This document shows positions 1-7,424 of a DNA stretch of 9,189 nucleotides, piece after piece (positions within the stretch are counted from its first letter, which is position 1; every line of letters begins with the position of its first letter). Origin of the DNA: Bacteroidales bacterium (GTDB lineage: Bacteria; Bacteroidota; Bacteroidia; Bacteroidales; Muribaculaceae). A model generated the notes under the pieces. It worked only from the letters and a program-made list of their open reading frames with translations. It was not told the DNA's origin and made no database searches. The DNA lies in NCBI GenBank assembly GCA_019420545.1, contig JAHZGZ010000122.1:4246-13434 (forward strand), written 5' to 3'. The position numbers and the translations under genes were made by a program.

Positions 1-14
1 GTATTTGTTGGATG

Positions 15-22
15 CAAATATA
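15..22 (-). promoter_or_regulatory. possible divergent promoter -7 box
   Basis: Read on the minus strand, these bases are TATATTTG, a match to the Bacteroidetes -7 consensus TAnnTTTG, pointing towards the left edge. It would serve a gene outside the window transcribed away from the binding-protein gene. I do not see a convincing -33 TTTG/TTG at the expected distance, so this rests on one 8-base match in AT-rich DNA. Confidence 0.3.
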
Positions 23-68
23 CAAAAATATCTGATTTGTGCGGCTAATCATTGATATATATGCCGAA

Positions 69-102
69 TTTCAAACACTCGGGCCAAATTTTGCTATCTT
101 TG
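69..102 (+). promoter_or_regulatory. Bacteroidetes-type promoter of the binding-protein gene
   Basis: TATCTTTG at 95-102 matches the Bacteroidetes sigma-ABfr -7 consensus TAnnTTTG exactly and is followed by GCC, as often seen. A weak -33 element, TTTC, lies at 69-72 with a 22-base spacer. Transcription would start near 107-110, leaving a leader of only about ten bases before the ATG at 120. That is too short for a riboswitch, so any cobalamin or metal control of this gene would have to act at the promoter. Confidence 0.6.
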
Positions 103-119
103 CCACGTAAAATTTAAGA

Positions 120-1280
120 ATGATGAATGTATTTTTAAAGAATACGATATGGAGTGCCGTTATGTCGTTGACTATCGCGGCCTTGTCAGCTTGCGGAGGC
201 GGACAGCATAATTCAGAGACCAGCCTTACAACACAGTTGTATACGCCCGCATACGCCACGGGATTCCGCATACTCGGCGACTCAGCCCGGGAAAGTGTGA
301 TAATTGAGTCAATAAATCCATGGCAGGGAGCCGACAGTATAGTACGGCGCCTTTTTATAGAACGTGGCGGAGAAAAAACTCCTGAAGGATTTGACGGACA
401 GATACTTCATGGTAACGCGCGACGTATTGTCACCATGTCGTCGACACAGATAGCCATGCTCGACGCCATAGGTGAGGCCGACAGAGTATACGGAGTATCG
501 GGGCTTGACTTTATCTTCAGCCCGGTGATCCAGGCTCACCGCGACAGCATCGCGGATGTAGGCTTCGAAGGAGCGGTCGATTATGAGAAACTTATCGGAA
601 CCGTTCCCGACATAGTGCTGCTCTATGGGGTCAACGGTCCCAATCCCATGGAAAGCAAGCTCAACGAGCTCGGGATACCTTATATATATATAGGAGACTA
701 TCTCGAAGAGTCGCCTCTTGGCAAAGCCGAATGGTCGGTAGCTGTTGCCGAAATTATCGGATGCCGTGACAAAGGAGAAACTGTATTCACACAGATACCG
801 GAAAGATATAACGCTCTGAAGCAACGCGTCGACTCTACAATAATCGACGCTCCCTCAGTAATGCTCAATACCCCTTACGGCGATGCATGGTTTATGCCCT
901 CGACCGAAAATTACGTAATACGACTGATAAAAGACGCCGGAGGCGATTACATATATAAGGAAAATACCGGTAACTCGTCGCAACCGATCGATATGGAAAA
1001 AGCATATATGCTCACCGCTAATGCCGATATGTGGCTCAACACCGGATCGGCCGCCTCGCTTGCCGATATAAAGGCCGCATGCCCGAAGTTCACCGATACA
1101 CGCTGTTTCCGCAACGGGAATGTCTACAACAACAACCATCGCACCAACACCGCAGGGGGAAACGACTACTATGAGTCGGGAATAATGCATCCCGATCTTA
1201 TCCTACGGGATCTCATCGCGATTTTCCATCCTGAAATATTTCCCCAAGACTCCCTTACATATTATCATCGGCTAAAATAG
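120..1280 (+). CDS. ABC transporter substrate-binding lipoprotein (FecB/BtuF type)
   Basis: Periplasmic binding lipoprotein of 386 residues that likely captures an iron chelate, cobalamin or similar metal compound for an ABC importer. The N-terminal hydrophobic stretch ends in a lipobox (L22-S-A-C25), so it should be lipid-anchored. The residues after Cys25 are GGG with no acidic surface-export signal, which suggests it faces the periplasm. Residues about 26-100 form an extra region with an NPWQGA motif, typical of Bacteroidetes members. A Peripla_BP_2 (PF01497) fold runs from about 101 (RRIVTMSS) to the C-terminus, with the family-like stretches YGDAWFMPS, DAGGDYIY and HPDLILRDL. ATG codons at 120 and 123 are both possible starts, and no Shine-Dalgarno is visible. 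No permease or ATPase gene follows, which is unusual for this class. Substrate cannot be read from sequence; the fold assignment is firm. Confidence 0.88.
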   Translation: MMNVFLKNTIWSAVMSLTIAALSACGGGQHNSETSLTTQLYTPAYATGFRILGDSARESVIIESINPWQGADSIVRRLFIERGGEKTPEGFDGQILHGNARRIVTMSSTQIAMLDAIGEADRVYGVSGLDFIFSPVIQAHRDSIADVGFEGAVDYEKLIGTVPDIVLLYGVNGPNPMESKLNELGIPYIYIGDYLEESPLGKAEWSVAVAEIIGCRDKGETVFTQIPERYNALKQRVDSTIIDAPSVMLNTPYGDAWFMPSTENYVIRLIKDAGGDYIYKENTGNSSQPIDMEKAYMLTANADMWLNTGSAASLADIKAACPKFTDTRCFRNGNVYNNNHRTNTAGGNDYYESGIMHPDLILRDLIAIFHPEIFPQDSLTYYHRLK

Positions 1281-1343
1281 GCACCCCCTCTATCGAAAAG
1301 TTATACAATCTTGAGTATTTAAAACATTATTTTACGAATTTTA

Positions 1344-1373
1344 TTGCGCTTCCAAGCAAAATGACTAAATTTG
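1344..1373 (+). promoter_or_regulatory. promoter of the repeat-built secreted protein gene
   Basis: TTG at 1344-1346 and TAAATTTG at 1366-1373 are separated by 19 bases. This fits the Bacteroidetes promoter pattern (TTG or TTTG, about 19 bases, TAnnTTTG). Transcription would begin near 1380, giving a leader of about 57 bases. The gene therefore seems to have its own promoter rather than depending on the binding-protein gene, although no terminator is visible between the two. Confidence 0.55.
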
Positions 1374-1436
1374 TCGCCGGAGCATATCAAAACGCCCAAT
1401 ATATACAATTCGCACATATAATCTAAAAGTTACTTG

Positions 1437-4037
1437 ATGAAGAAATCGTTACTCCTTTGTTCGCTGGCACTGGCTGCGGCATGCAATCTGTTTGCTCAGG
1501 ACACCACAGCCAAGCCCGGCACTCTCAAGAATCCGCTTCCGCTTAATATCGGTGGTGAAAATAAATATGAATACGCCGGGGGCTATTCAACACCTATATG
1601 GAAATACACCGCTGCCGAGGATCAGATGGTGACCATATCGCCAGTATCAAATGTTTCATCTGTGGATGTCACTATCAACGGTTCAACTTATCCTTCCTCA
1701 AACAAACGCCCGTCAGTAAAGTATGGCACCGACTATCTGTTTGTAATCCAGAAAGATGCTACTCTCTTTCTCAACGTAACGGGTTATTCGTCGCCCATTG
1801 CGTTTGAGGCTTCTGCCAAAAGCCATCCCTATAAACTTGGCGCATCATGCGAGGACGCAATCGAATTAACAGCCGACGGCAACGCGATGTTCATTCCGTT
1901 CCGCGAAGAAAATTATCTCTCGGTACCGGTATACATGAAATATACAGCTACCGAAGACGGCGCGCTGGAGATCACAGCCCTCGGATTTGTAAACGAAGCA
2001 GCTTATGCCGAAGGTGCCACCGGAGAATTCATTGGCATCTCATGCAAACAAGATCCGGACAACAAAACCAACTACCGGACTTTCTTCCCGATAGAGAAAG
2101 GCAAAGAATATTTTTTGCGCATGTCATCCAATAATGCAAGAATGCTCACTGCCAAGGTTACACATCCCACTTACGGCGAGTCGGATCTCTATCCTGTAAT
2201 AATCACCGGCACCGATGCCGAAATACCGGCCAAAGCGGGAACATATTATTATGAAGTGACCGGCACCGAAAGTGGATTTGTAATGATAAGCAGTGATGTG
2301 ACCGATTTCGACGGTTCAGTAACATATGGAAGCCTTATCAACTCCACTCGTTATACCATAAACGACGGTTCGTTCGACCTTCGCCAGACAGCCACCAAAG
2401 GTGGGCATTACAGCATCGTGGTAAAGAAAAACAGCGACACCGCCGAACCCCAGAAATTTCAGGTACGCTTCGAGACAAGACAGCCTTACGATGATTTCGA
2501 CAAAAGCGCAACAATCACTCTCGGCAGTGAAGTAAAGCTTCCTCCATATCCTGCCATCTACTATTACCGAGTGGCGGTCCCGGCAGAAGGCGCCTACATA
2601 CTGAAGGCGGCTCCCGCAAAAGCATTTACCGACAAGAATTCGAGCATCAGCCTCTACCGTACAAGCAACTCCTCTACAGCCCTTTATATCGGTGACCCCG
2701 ACATATACTGCGAAGTCGAGGCCGGTAATGAATACATTATCAAGGTTATTGCCTCCGAAGCCGACAAGCGCAACAGCTTCGTTGCCGACATCCAGGAACT
2801 CAAGCAGGGCGACGGCGCAAGCAATCCGTTCATCGTGAAAATCGGTGAAAACGCCCTTGATACAGGCGATTCGAAATACTTCCTCTACAAGGCCGAGAAA
2901 AACTCATGGGTAGTGATCACACCTGCCGACAACACCATAAACGCACCTGTTGTAAAACGTCTGAAGAGCGAGCTCGCCTCCTATGAGCAGAATGTAACCA
3001 TACTGCGCCACGGCGACAGCCACCGGTTCGAGGCTGAAAAGGGCCACAGTTATCTTATCCGCTTCACCAAGATCAAAGAAGCCACCAAATTCGATTTTGC
3101 CCTGCCCGATTACGCGCAGGGTGAGTCGCGCGACAATCCCTTCAAAGCCGAAGGCTCATCTATCACCATCCCCGCTGCACCCGGCACCTACTGGTGGACA
3201 TACACTCCCGAACGCAACGGCAAGCTCCACATCTCTACCGACTTCAAATACGACATCATAACCTCACCTACCCGCGAGAATGCCGTTAAACTCCTCGACG
3301 ACGCGGGTACCGTACTTACCGCCCTTCCGATCAACTACACCGACGAAGTATTCAATGCCACAGCCTACAATGTCGACGAAGGCAAGAATTACTTCATTCA
3401 GATTATATCCGTCACCGAGCAGACCGACAAGACCGTGACCCTCGAGATTACCGATCTCGATCCGGGTGAAACTCCCGCCGTAGCTATAGAAATCAAGCCG
3501 ACAGAAGTTCCTTATTCATGTAACATCGCTAAGAACAACGGAGGTTTCACAAGCGGAACATGGTATGCGATCGATCTTCAGGAGGGAGAACTCTCCATGT
3601 ATTCAAAAGCTTCGGTAAATTTCTATTTCTATGAGGAGAATGAGAATAAAGTCTATGACCGCAATAATGTGAAATATTCCTCCGGTATCATGTGGGATGC
3701 CAATTATACCACCAGAACCTATGGCATAAGCAAGAAAAGCATCACCAAGCCGGGGCGCCATTATTTCATCATCTACTACACATATGCTGATGCTGAAATG
3801 ATATTCGAAGGAAGTGCTGTCAAAGCATCGACTTCCGGCATCGAAGAGACCGTTGAAATTGCTGACCAGGCATTCAGCGTAGCCGGAAATATGATATCGG
3901 CAATGTCCGACATACAGATATTCGACCTCGCCGGACGCAAGGTAATGGATGTAAAGGCCGGAAACTACGCCACACTTTCCCATGGAATCTACGTGGTAAA
4001 AAGTGACGCCTCCGTTGCCAAGGTAAGCATCCGCTGA
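1437..4037 (+). CDS. secreted multi-repeat protein with T9SS-like C-terminal domain
   Basis: I do not recognise a named family. The product has 866 residues from ATG 1437; a TTG one codon earlier is an unlikely start. Residues 1-21 are a signal peptide (MKK, hydrophobic core, FAQ), probably cut near residue 20-21. Cys16 gives a poor lipobox, so a soluble or surface form is more likely than a lipoprotein. The body is about seven modules starting near residues 27, 132, 245, 349, 457, 560 and 675. Modules share a pattern: an NP or similar opening, a G-x-YYY/YWW/YFL strand, a 'G-x-hydrophobic-x-I' strand and a closing 'G-x-x-Y-x-I/L' strand, much like pre-peptidase C-terminal (PPC) beta sandwiches. 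From about 800 to the end a domain with IFDLAGRKV, HGIYVVK and KVSIR resembles type A T9SS sorting domains. No catalytic motif is visible. An adhesin, a matrix protein or an inactive relative of a peptidase accessory domain are all possible. Confidence 0.85.
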   Translation: MKKSLLLCSLALAAACNLFAQDTTAKPGTLKNPLPLNIGGENKYEYAGGYSTPIWKYTAAEDQMVTISPVSNVSSVDVTINGSTYPSSNKRPSVKYGTDYLFVIQKDATLFLNVTGYSSPIAFEASAKSHPYKLGASCEDAIELTADGNAMFIPFREENYLSVPVYMKYTATEDGALEITALGFVNEAAYAEGATGEFIGISCKQDPDNKTNYRTFFPIEKGKEYFLRMSSNNARMLTAKVTHPTYGESDLYPVIITGTDAEIPAKAGTYYYEVTGTESGFVMISSDVTDFDGSVTYGSLINSTRYTINDGSFDLRQTATKGGHYSIVVKKNSDTAEPQKFQVRFETRQPYDDFDKSATITLGSEVKLPPYPAIYYYRVAVPAEGAYILKAAPAKAFTDKNSSISLYRTSNSSTALYIGDPDIYCEVEAGNEYIIKVIASEADKRNSFVADIQELKQGDGASNPFIVKIGENALDTGDSKYFLYKAEKNSWVVITPADNTINAPVVKRLKSELASYEQNVTILRHGDSHRFEAEKGHSYLIRFTKIKEATKFDFALPDYAQGESRDNPFKAEGSSITIPAAPGTYWWTYTPERNGKLHISTDFKYDIITSPTRENAVKLLDDAGTVLTALPINYTDEVFNATAYNVDEGKNYFIQIISVTEQTDKTVTLEITDLDPGETPAVAIEIKPTEVPYSCNIAKNNGGFTSGTWYAIDLQEGELSMYSKASVNFYFYEENENKVYDRNNVKYSSGIMWDANYTTRTYGISKKSITKPGRHYFIIYYTYADAEMIFEGSAVKASTSGIEETVEIADQAFSVAGNMISAMSDIQIFDLAGRKVMDVKAGNYATLSHGIYVVKSDASVAKVSIR

Positions 4038-4078
4038 CACGCACACTACATTTATATTCTATACACTACACTTAAAGA

Positions 4079-4123
4079 CGTGCCGTTGCGACCCGTGAGG
4101 AGCGTAACGGCACGCATTCTTTT
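4079..4123 (+). terminator. rho-independent terminator
   Basis: CGTGCCGTT (4079-4087) pairs perfectly with AACGGCACG (4106-4114). The stem extends by G-T, C-G and G-C pairs (4088-4090 with 4103-4105) to 12 pairs. After a small internal mismatch, CC/GG closes a GTGA tetraloop of the GNRA type (4095-4098). The stem is followed by a T-rich stretch, TTCTTTT, at 4117-4123. It ends the transcript of the secreted-protein gene 41 bases after its stop and separates it from feoB. Confidence 0.8.
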
Positions 4124-4178
4124 ATGCCCGCTACCGGAATGTCTGTCTCATTACAGGCGTCAATCTGTTAAACAATGT

Positions 4179-4205
4179 TATTATTTAAACGCGCTCTAAA
4201 TAATA
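4179..4205. repeat. AT-rich inverted repeat upstream of feoB
   Basis: TATTATTTA (4179-4187) and TAAATAATA (4197-4205) are perfect 9-base inverted arms around a 9-base GC-richer spacer, AACGCGCTC. The centre-to-centre distance of the arms is 18 bases, close to two helical turns, which would suit a dimeric regulator. It lies 138 bases before the feoB ATG and does not resemble the Fur 7-1-7 box. It could be an operator, or simply AT-rich chance. Confidence 0.35.
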
Positions 4206-4308
4206 TCGCCGATAGTGCTACGGAATTAAAATGATTTTCGGAAATTTGCACTGACAAAAATATATCGAGGGTATTGCTAAAAAGGCGATTTGTGCCCGAA
4301 TATGACGC

Positions 4309-4325
4309 TGGGGCGGCAGGCCCCA
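4309..4325 (+). promoter_or_regulatory. short GC hairpin in the feoB leader
   Basis: TGGGGC (4309-4314) and GCCCCA (4320-4325) form a perfect six-pair stem with a five-base loop, GGCAG. It ends 18 bases before the chosen feoB ATG at 4344, so in the mRNA it would sit just at the edge of the ribosome footprint. It could affect translation initiation. No known riboswitch architecture is apparent. Confidence 0.35.
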
Positions 4326-4343
4326 CGTAAACCGACTGTTAAT

Positions 4344-6779
4344 ATGAGACTATCTGAATTAAAAACCGGCGAAACCGGCGTGGTAGTGAAGATTTTAGGC
4401 CATGGCGCATTCCGCAAGCGCGTGATGGAAATGGGGTTCGTTAAGGGGCAGGAAATAAAATCTTTGCTCAACGCACCGCTTAACGATCCCATCAAGTACA
4501 GCATCATGGGGTATGAATTGTCGTTACGACGCAGCGAGGCCGACCTTGTGGAGATAGTCCGTCTTTCGGGAAATGATAGCGTACACACAATGCGCGGACA
4601 ATCGGAAAGCGATATCTCCGATGACGACATCGCGGCCAGGGAGGAAGATACATCATCCGCCGATCCTCATGAACACGCACGCCGCTCGCAACACACCATA
4701 AACATAGCTCTCGTAGGAAATCCCAACTGCGGCAAGACCTCACTGTTCAATATAGCTTCAGGCGCCAAAGAGCATGTCGGCAACTATAGCGGCGTAACTG
4801 TCGATGCCAAACGCGGACACTTCAGCTACGGAGGATACCGCTTCAACATCGTGGATCTGCCGGGCACCTACTCTCTCGCATGCTATTCTCCTGAAGAAAT
4901 CTACGTGCGCCGTTATCTGCGCGACGAGATGCCCGACGTAATTGTAAACGTCGTTGTCGCCTCCAATCTTGAGCGCAACCTATATCTCACGACTGAACTG
5001 ATCGACATGGACCGCTCGATGGTGATCGCCCTAAACATGTACGACGAGCTTGAACGCTCGGGAGCGACTCTCGACTACCGCATGCTCGGAGAGATGATCG
5101 GCGTACCTGTTGTGCCTACCGTATCGCGAACAGGTCAAGGACTTACCGAACTTTTCGACACCATCATCCGCGTATACGAAGGTAAAGACAGAGCGGTGCG
5201 CCACGTGCACGTAAACCTCGGCCCGGAAATTGAACCGAGCGTCACCAAAGTCAAGGACGCGATAAAAGCCGATCCGGCAATCGGAGTGCACTTTTCTCCG
5301 CGCTATCTCGCCATCAAACTGCTTGAACATGATCCCGAGGTCGAAAAAATAATAGAGGCCTCGCCCGACCATAAAAAGCTGTTTGACCTGCGCGACCGGT
5401 GCGACGTAATGATTGAAAAGCGCACTGGTGACGACATATCATCCATCATCGCAAGCGAGAAATATGGATTTATCGACGGCGCGTTGGCCGAAACCTTTGT
5501 CGATTCCACGAAAGAAAAGGCAAAGGCAACCCACATAATCGATGCATTCGTCACAAACCGCCTGTTTGGCTTCCCCATCTTTCTGGCAATAATGTGGTTT
5601 ATCTTCTGGTGCACATTCGAGATAGGCTCCTACCCAATGGAGTGGATCGAAAGCGCAGTTGCCTGGATAGCGCAAATCGTAGAGGACTATATGCCCGAAG
5701 GCCCTCTGAAAGATCTTATCGCCGACGGCATTATCGGGGGCGTAGGCGGAGTTATCGTATTCCTCCCCAACATCCTTATCCTCTATTTCTTCATCTCGTT
5801 CATGGAGGATTCTGGCTACATGGCACGCGCGGCATTCATCATGGACAAGCTGATGCACAAGATAGGTCTCCACGGCAAGTCGTTTATCCCGCTCGTGATG
5901 GGCTTCGGATGCAATGTGCCCGCAATCATGGCATCACGCGCCATTGAAAGCCGCTCAAGCCGCATCATCACGATACTTATCAATCCGTTCATGTCGTGCT
6001 CGGCAAGGCTGCCGGTATATGTGCTGCTTGTAGGCACATTCTTCTCGCAGCACGCGGCGCTTGTCTTTCTGTCGCTATATCTTCTCGGCATACTCGTGGC
6101 TGTGGTGACAGCCCGGTTGCTACGGCGCTTCTGGTTCAAGAAAGACGAGACGCCGTTTGTGATGGAGCTGCCCCCCTATCGCCTCCCGACGTTGAAGTCA
6201 TCCCTGCGGCATATGTGGGGGAAAGGCGAGCAGTACCTGAAAAAAATGGGTGGCATCATACTCGTGGCGAGCATAATCGTTTGGGTGCTCAATTATTTCC
6301 CGCTCCACAATGAAAACAGTCACATACCCACCTCACAGCTTACTCCGGAGGAGGATTCACGCATCAATCCCGACCGTGATTCCTATCTTCAGATGCTCGG
6401 AAAGGCAGTCAACCCTGTAATGGAACCGCTTGGTTTCCATTGGCGCTCGACTGTGGCCGTGATTGCCGGAGCGCCGGCCAAGGAGATTGTGGTATCGACC
6501 CTCGGCGTGCTCTACACCGGCGATGAGGAGACCGACGACGCTGCCCTCTCAGCACGCCTGACAGCCCCCAATTCTGTCACCGGAAAGCCCGATTTCAACG
6601 CTGCCAACGCCTTGAGCCTTATGGTATTCGTGCTGCTGTATTTCCCCTGCATGGCTACAGTGGTAGCTATCGTAAGGGAAACGGGCTCATGGCGTTATGG
6701 CGCGTTCTCAGTCACTTACAACACTCTGGTAGCATGGATAGTGGCATTCATTGTTTATAATGTGGCTTTGCTTATATGA
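4344..6779 (+). CDS. feoB: ferrous iron transporter FeoB with fused N-terminal FeoA domain
   Basis: Inner-membrane Fe(II) importer of 811 residues from ATG 4344, chosen because MRLSELKTGE is the usual FeoA opening. Residues 1-72 are the FeoA SH3-like domain. About 73-118 is a polar linker rich in Asp, Glu, Ser and His. The G domain follows: G1 GNPNCGKT 125-132, G2 GVTVD 150-154, G3 DLPGTYSL 171-178, G4 NMYD 231-234 and G5 SRTG from 261. A helical GDI-like region leads to the membrane part, with two gate repeats. Conserved cysteines are visible in GFGCN (Cys523), FMSCSA (Cys552) and FPC (Cys769). All GTPase motifs are intact, so it should be functional. The FeoA-FeoB fusion is common in Bacteroidetes, and no FeoC is seen. 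yigZ follows at 33 bases. Iron control is expected from the family, but no Fur box is recognisable. Confidence 0.97.
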   Translation: MRLSELKTGETGVVVKILGHGAFRKRVMEMGFVKGQEIKSLLNAPLNDPIKYSIMGYELSLRRSEADLVEIVRLSGNDSVHTMRGQSESDISDDDIAAREEDTSSADPHEHARRSQHTINIALVGNPNCGKTSLFNIASGAKEHVGNYSGVTVDAKRGHFSYGGYRFNIVDLPGTYSLACYSPEEIYVRRYLRDEMPDVIVNVVVASNLERNLYLTTELIDMDRSMVIALNMYDELERSGATLDYRMLGEMIGVPVVPTVSRTGQGLTELFDTIIRVYEGKDRAVRHVHVNLGPEIEPSVTKVKDAIKADPAIGVHFSPRYLAIKLLEHDPEVEKIIEASPDHKKLFDLRDRCDVMIEKRTGDDISSIIASEKYGFIDGALAETFVDSTKEKAKATHIIDAFVTNRLFGFPIFLAIMWFIFWCTFEIGSYPMEWIESAVAWIAQIVEDYMPEGPLKDLIADGIIGGVGGVIVFLPNILILYFFISFMEDSGYMARAAFIMDKLMHKIGLHGKSFIPLVMGFGCNVPAIMASRAIESRSSRIITILINPFMSCSARLPVYVLLVGTFFSQHAALVFLSLYLLGILVAVVTARLLRRFWFKKDETPFVMELPPYRLPTLKSSLRHMWGKGEQYLKKMGGIILVASIIVWVLNYFPLHNENSHIPTSQLTPEEDSRINPDRDSYLQMLGKAVNPVMEPLGFHWRSTVAVIAGAPAKEIVVSTLGVLYTGDEETDDAALSARLTAPNSVTGKPDFNAANALSLMVFVLLYFPCMATVVAIVRETGSWRYGAFSVTYNTLVAWIVAFIVYNVALLI

Positions 6780-6812
6780 TAGCACATCCCGAGCCGATAA
6801 AAAAACCTTCCT

Positions 6813-7397
6813 ATGGACTATCTTACACTCGCAGCGCCCTCCGAGGCCAGATACACTGAGAAAATGAGCCGGTTCCTCGCCTTTGCCCACCCGGCGGAGA
6901 GCGTGGAGGAGGCCAAAAACGTTATTGCCGTATATACGAGGAAATATCACGACGCCCGACATGTATGCTGGGCCTACATGCTGGGAGCCAAGCGCCTCGA
7001 CTACCAGAGTACCGACAACGGCGAGCCATCCGGTACCGCCGGGAAGCCGATTCTCGGACAGATCAACTCGTTCAATCTGACTGACGTGGTAATCGTGGTC
7101 GTGCGTTATTTCGGCGGTATCAAGCTCGGCACGTCGGGACTTATCGCGGCCTACCGCGAGGCCGCACGCGAGGCAATAGAGGCCGGAGAGATCATCACCC
7201 GCAGTGAGATGGCGCAACTGTCATTTACATTCCCCTACCTGTCGATGAACGATGTGATGCGCCTTGTAAAGGACACAGGTGTTAAGGTCGTGAACCAGGA
7301 GTTCGACAATGCCTGCTCCATGACTGTAGGCATGCCGGCCGACGACATGCCGGCTTTCACAGCGCGCCTTCTCGACATCGACGGCACATCGGCTTGA
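6813..7397 (+). CDS. yigZ: YigZ/IMPACT family protein
   Basis: Cytosolic protein of 194 residues in the UPF0029/IMPACT family. The N-terminal IMPACT domain (PF01205, about 14-120) shows the hallmark stretches PSEARYTEK, NGEPSGTAG (about 69-77) and VRYFGGIKLG (97-106). Residues about 135-194 match the position of the DUF1949 ferredoxin-like domain. The length is close to the usual 200 or so. Its biochemical role is not settled: the eukaryotic relative IMPACT acts on the translation-control kinase GCN2, and the bacterial protein is thought to bind nucleic acid or the translation machinery. It starts 33 bases after feoB with no promoter or terminator between, so it is probably co-transcribed with the iron transporter; I see no evident functional link. 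Confidence 0.93.
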   Translation: MDYLTLAAPSEARYTEKMSRFLAFAHPAESVEEAKNVIAVYTRKYHDARHVCWAYMLGAKRLDYQSTDNGEPSGTAGKPILGQINSFNLTDVVIVVVRYFGGIKLGTSGLIAAYREAAREAIEAGEIITRSEMAQLSFTFPYLSMNDVMRLVKDTGVKVVNQEFDNACSMTVGMPADDMPAFTARLLDIDGTSA

Positions 7398-7424
7398 AAC
7401 ATACCGACAATACGCGCCAATCAG
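7398..7424. other. 27-base convergent junction with no visible terminator
   Basis: The stop of yigZ (plus strand) and the stop of the NupG-family symporter (minus strand) are separated by 27 bases. No hairpin with a T tract is present between them. The two transcripts must either overlap at their 3' ends or end by a factor-dependent route. Confidence 0.6.

Larger units (their letters stand above)
4038..4343. other. 306-base intergenic region upstream of feoB
   Basis: This gap contains a terminator hairpin at 4079-4123, an AT-rich inverted repeat at 4179-4205 and a short GC hairpin at 4309-4325, each listed separately. I find no convincing open reading frame and no exact TAnnTTTG box on the plus strand. 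The closest is GAAATTTG at 4241-4248, one base off, with no clear -33 partner, so the feoB promoter is not located with confidence. TTG at 4290 and ATG at 4302 are in frame with feoB but would only add 14-18 residues ahead of a complete FeoA domain. Confidence 0.6.

Noticed and set aside
1..119. Cobalamin or other riboswitch ahead of the binding protein
   Set aside because: The predicted transcription start leaves about ten bases of leader and no conserved riboswitch core is visible.
309..824. Open frame of 171 residues on the minus strand inside the binding-protein gene
   Set aside because: It lies fully antisense to a well-supported gene, has no signal or family motif, and is explained by codon bias of the real frame.
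3603..4046. Open frame of 147 residues on the minus strand over the end of the secreted-protein gene
   Set aside because: Antisense to the T9SS-like domain, whose plus-strand reading is clearly the coding one.
4179..4205. Reading the inverted repeat as a Fur box or a second terminator
   Set aside because: The arms and spacing do not match a Fur 7-1-7 site, the stem is purely A/T, and no T tract follows.
5439..5873. Open frame of 144 residues on the minus strand inside feoB
   Set aside because: Antisense shadow of conserved FeoB sequence, with no recognisable domain or start context.
6708..7217. Open frame of 169 residues on the minus strand across the feoB-yigZ junction
   Set aside because: It overlaps two solid genes and has no family features.
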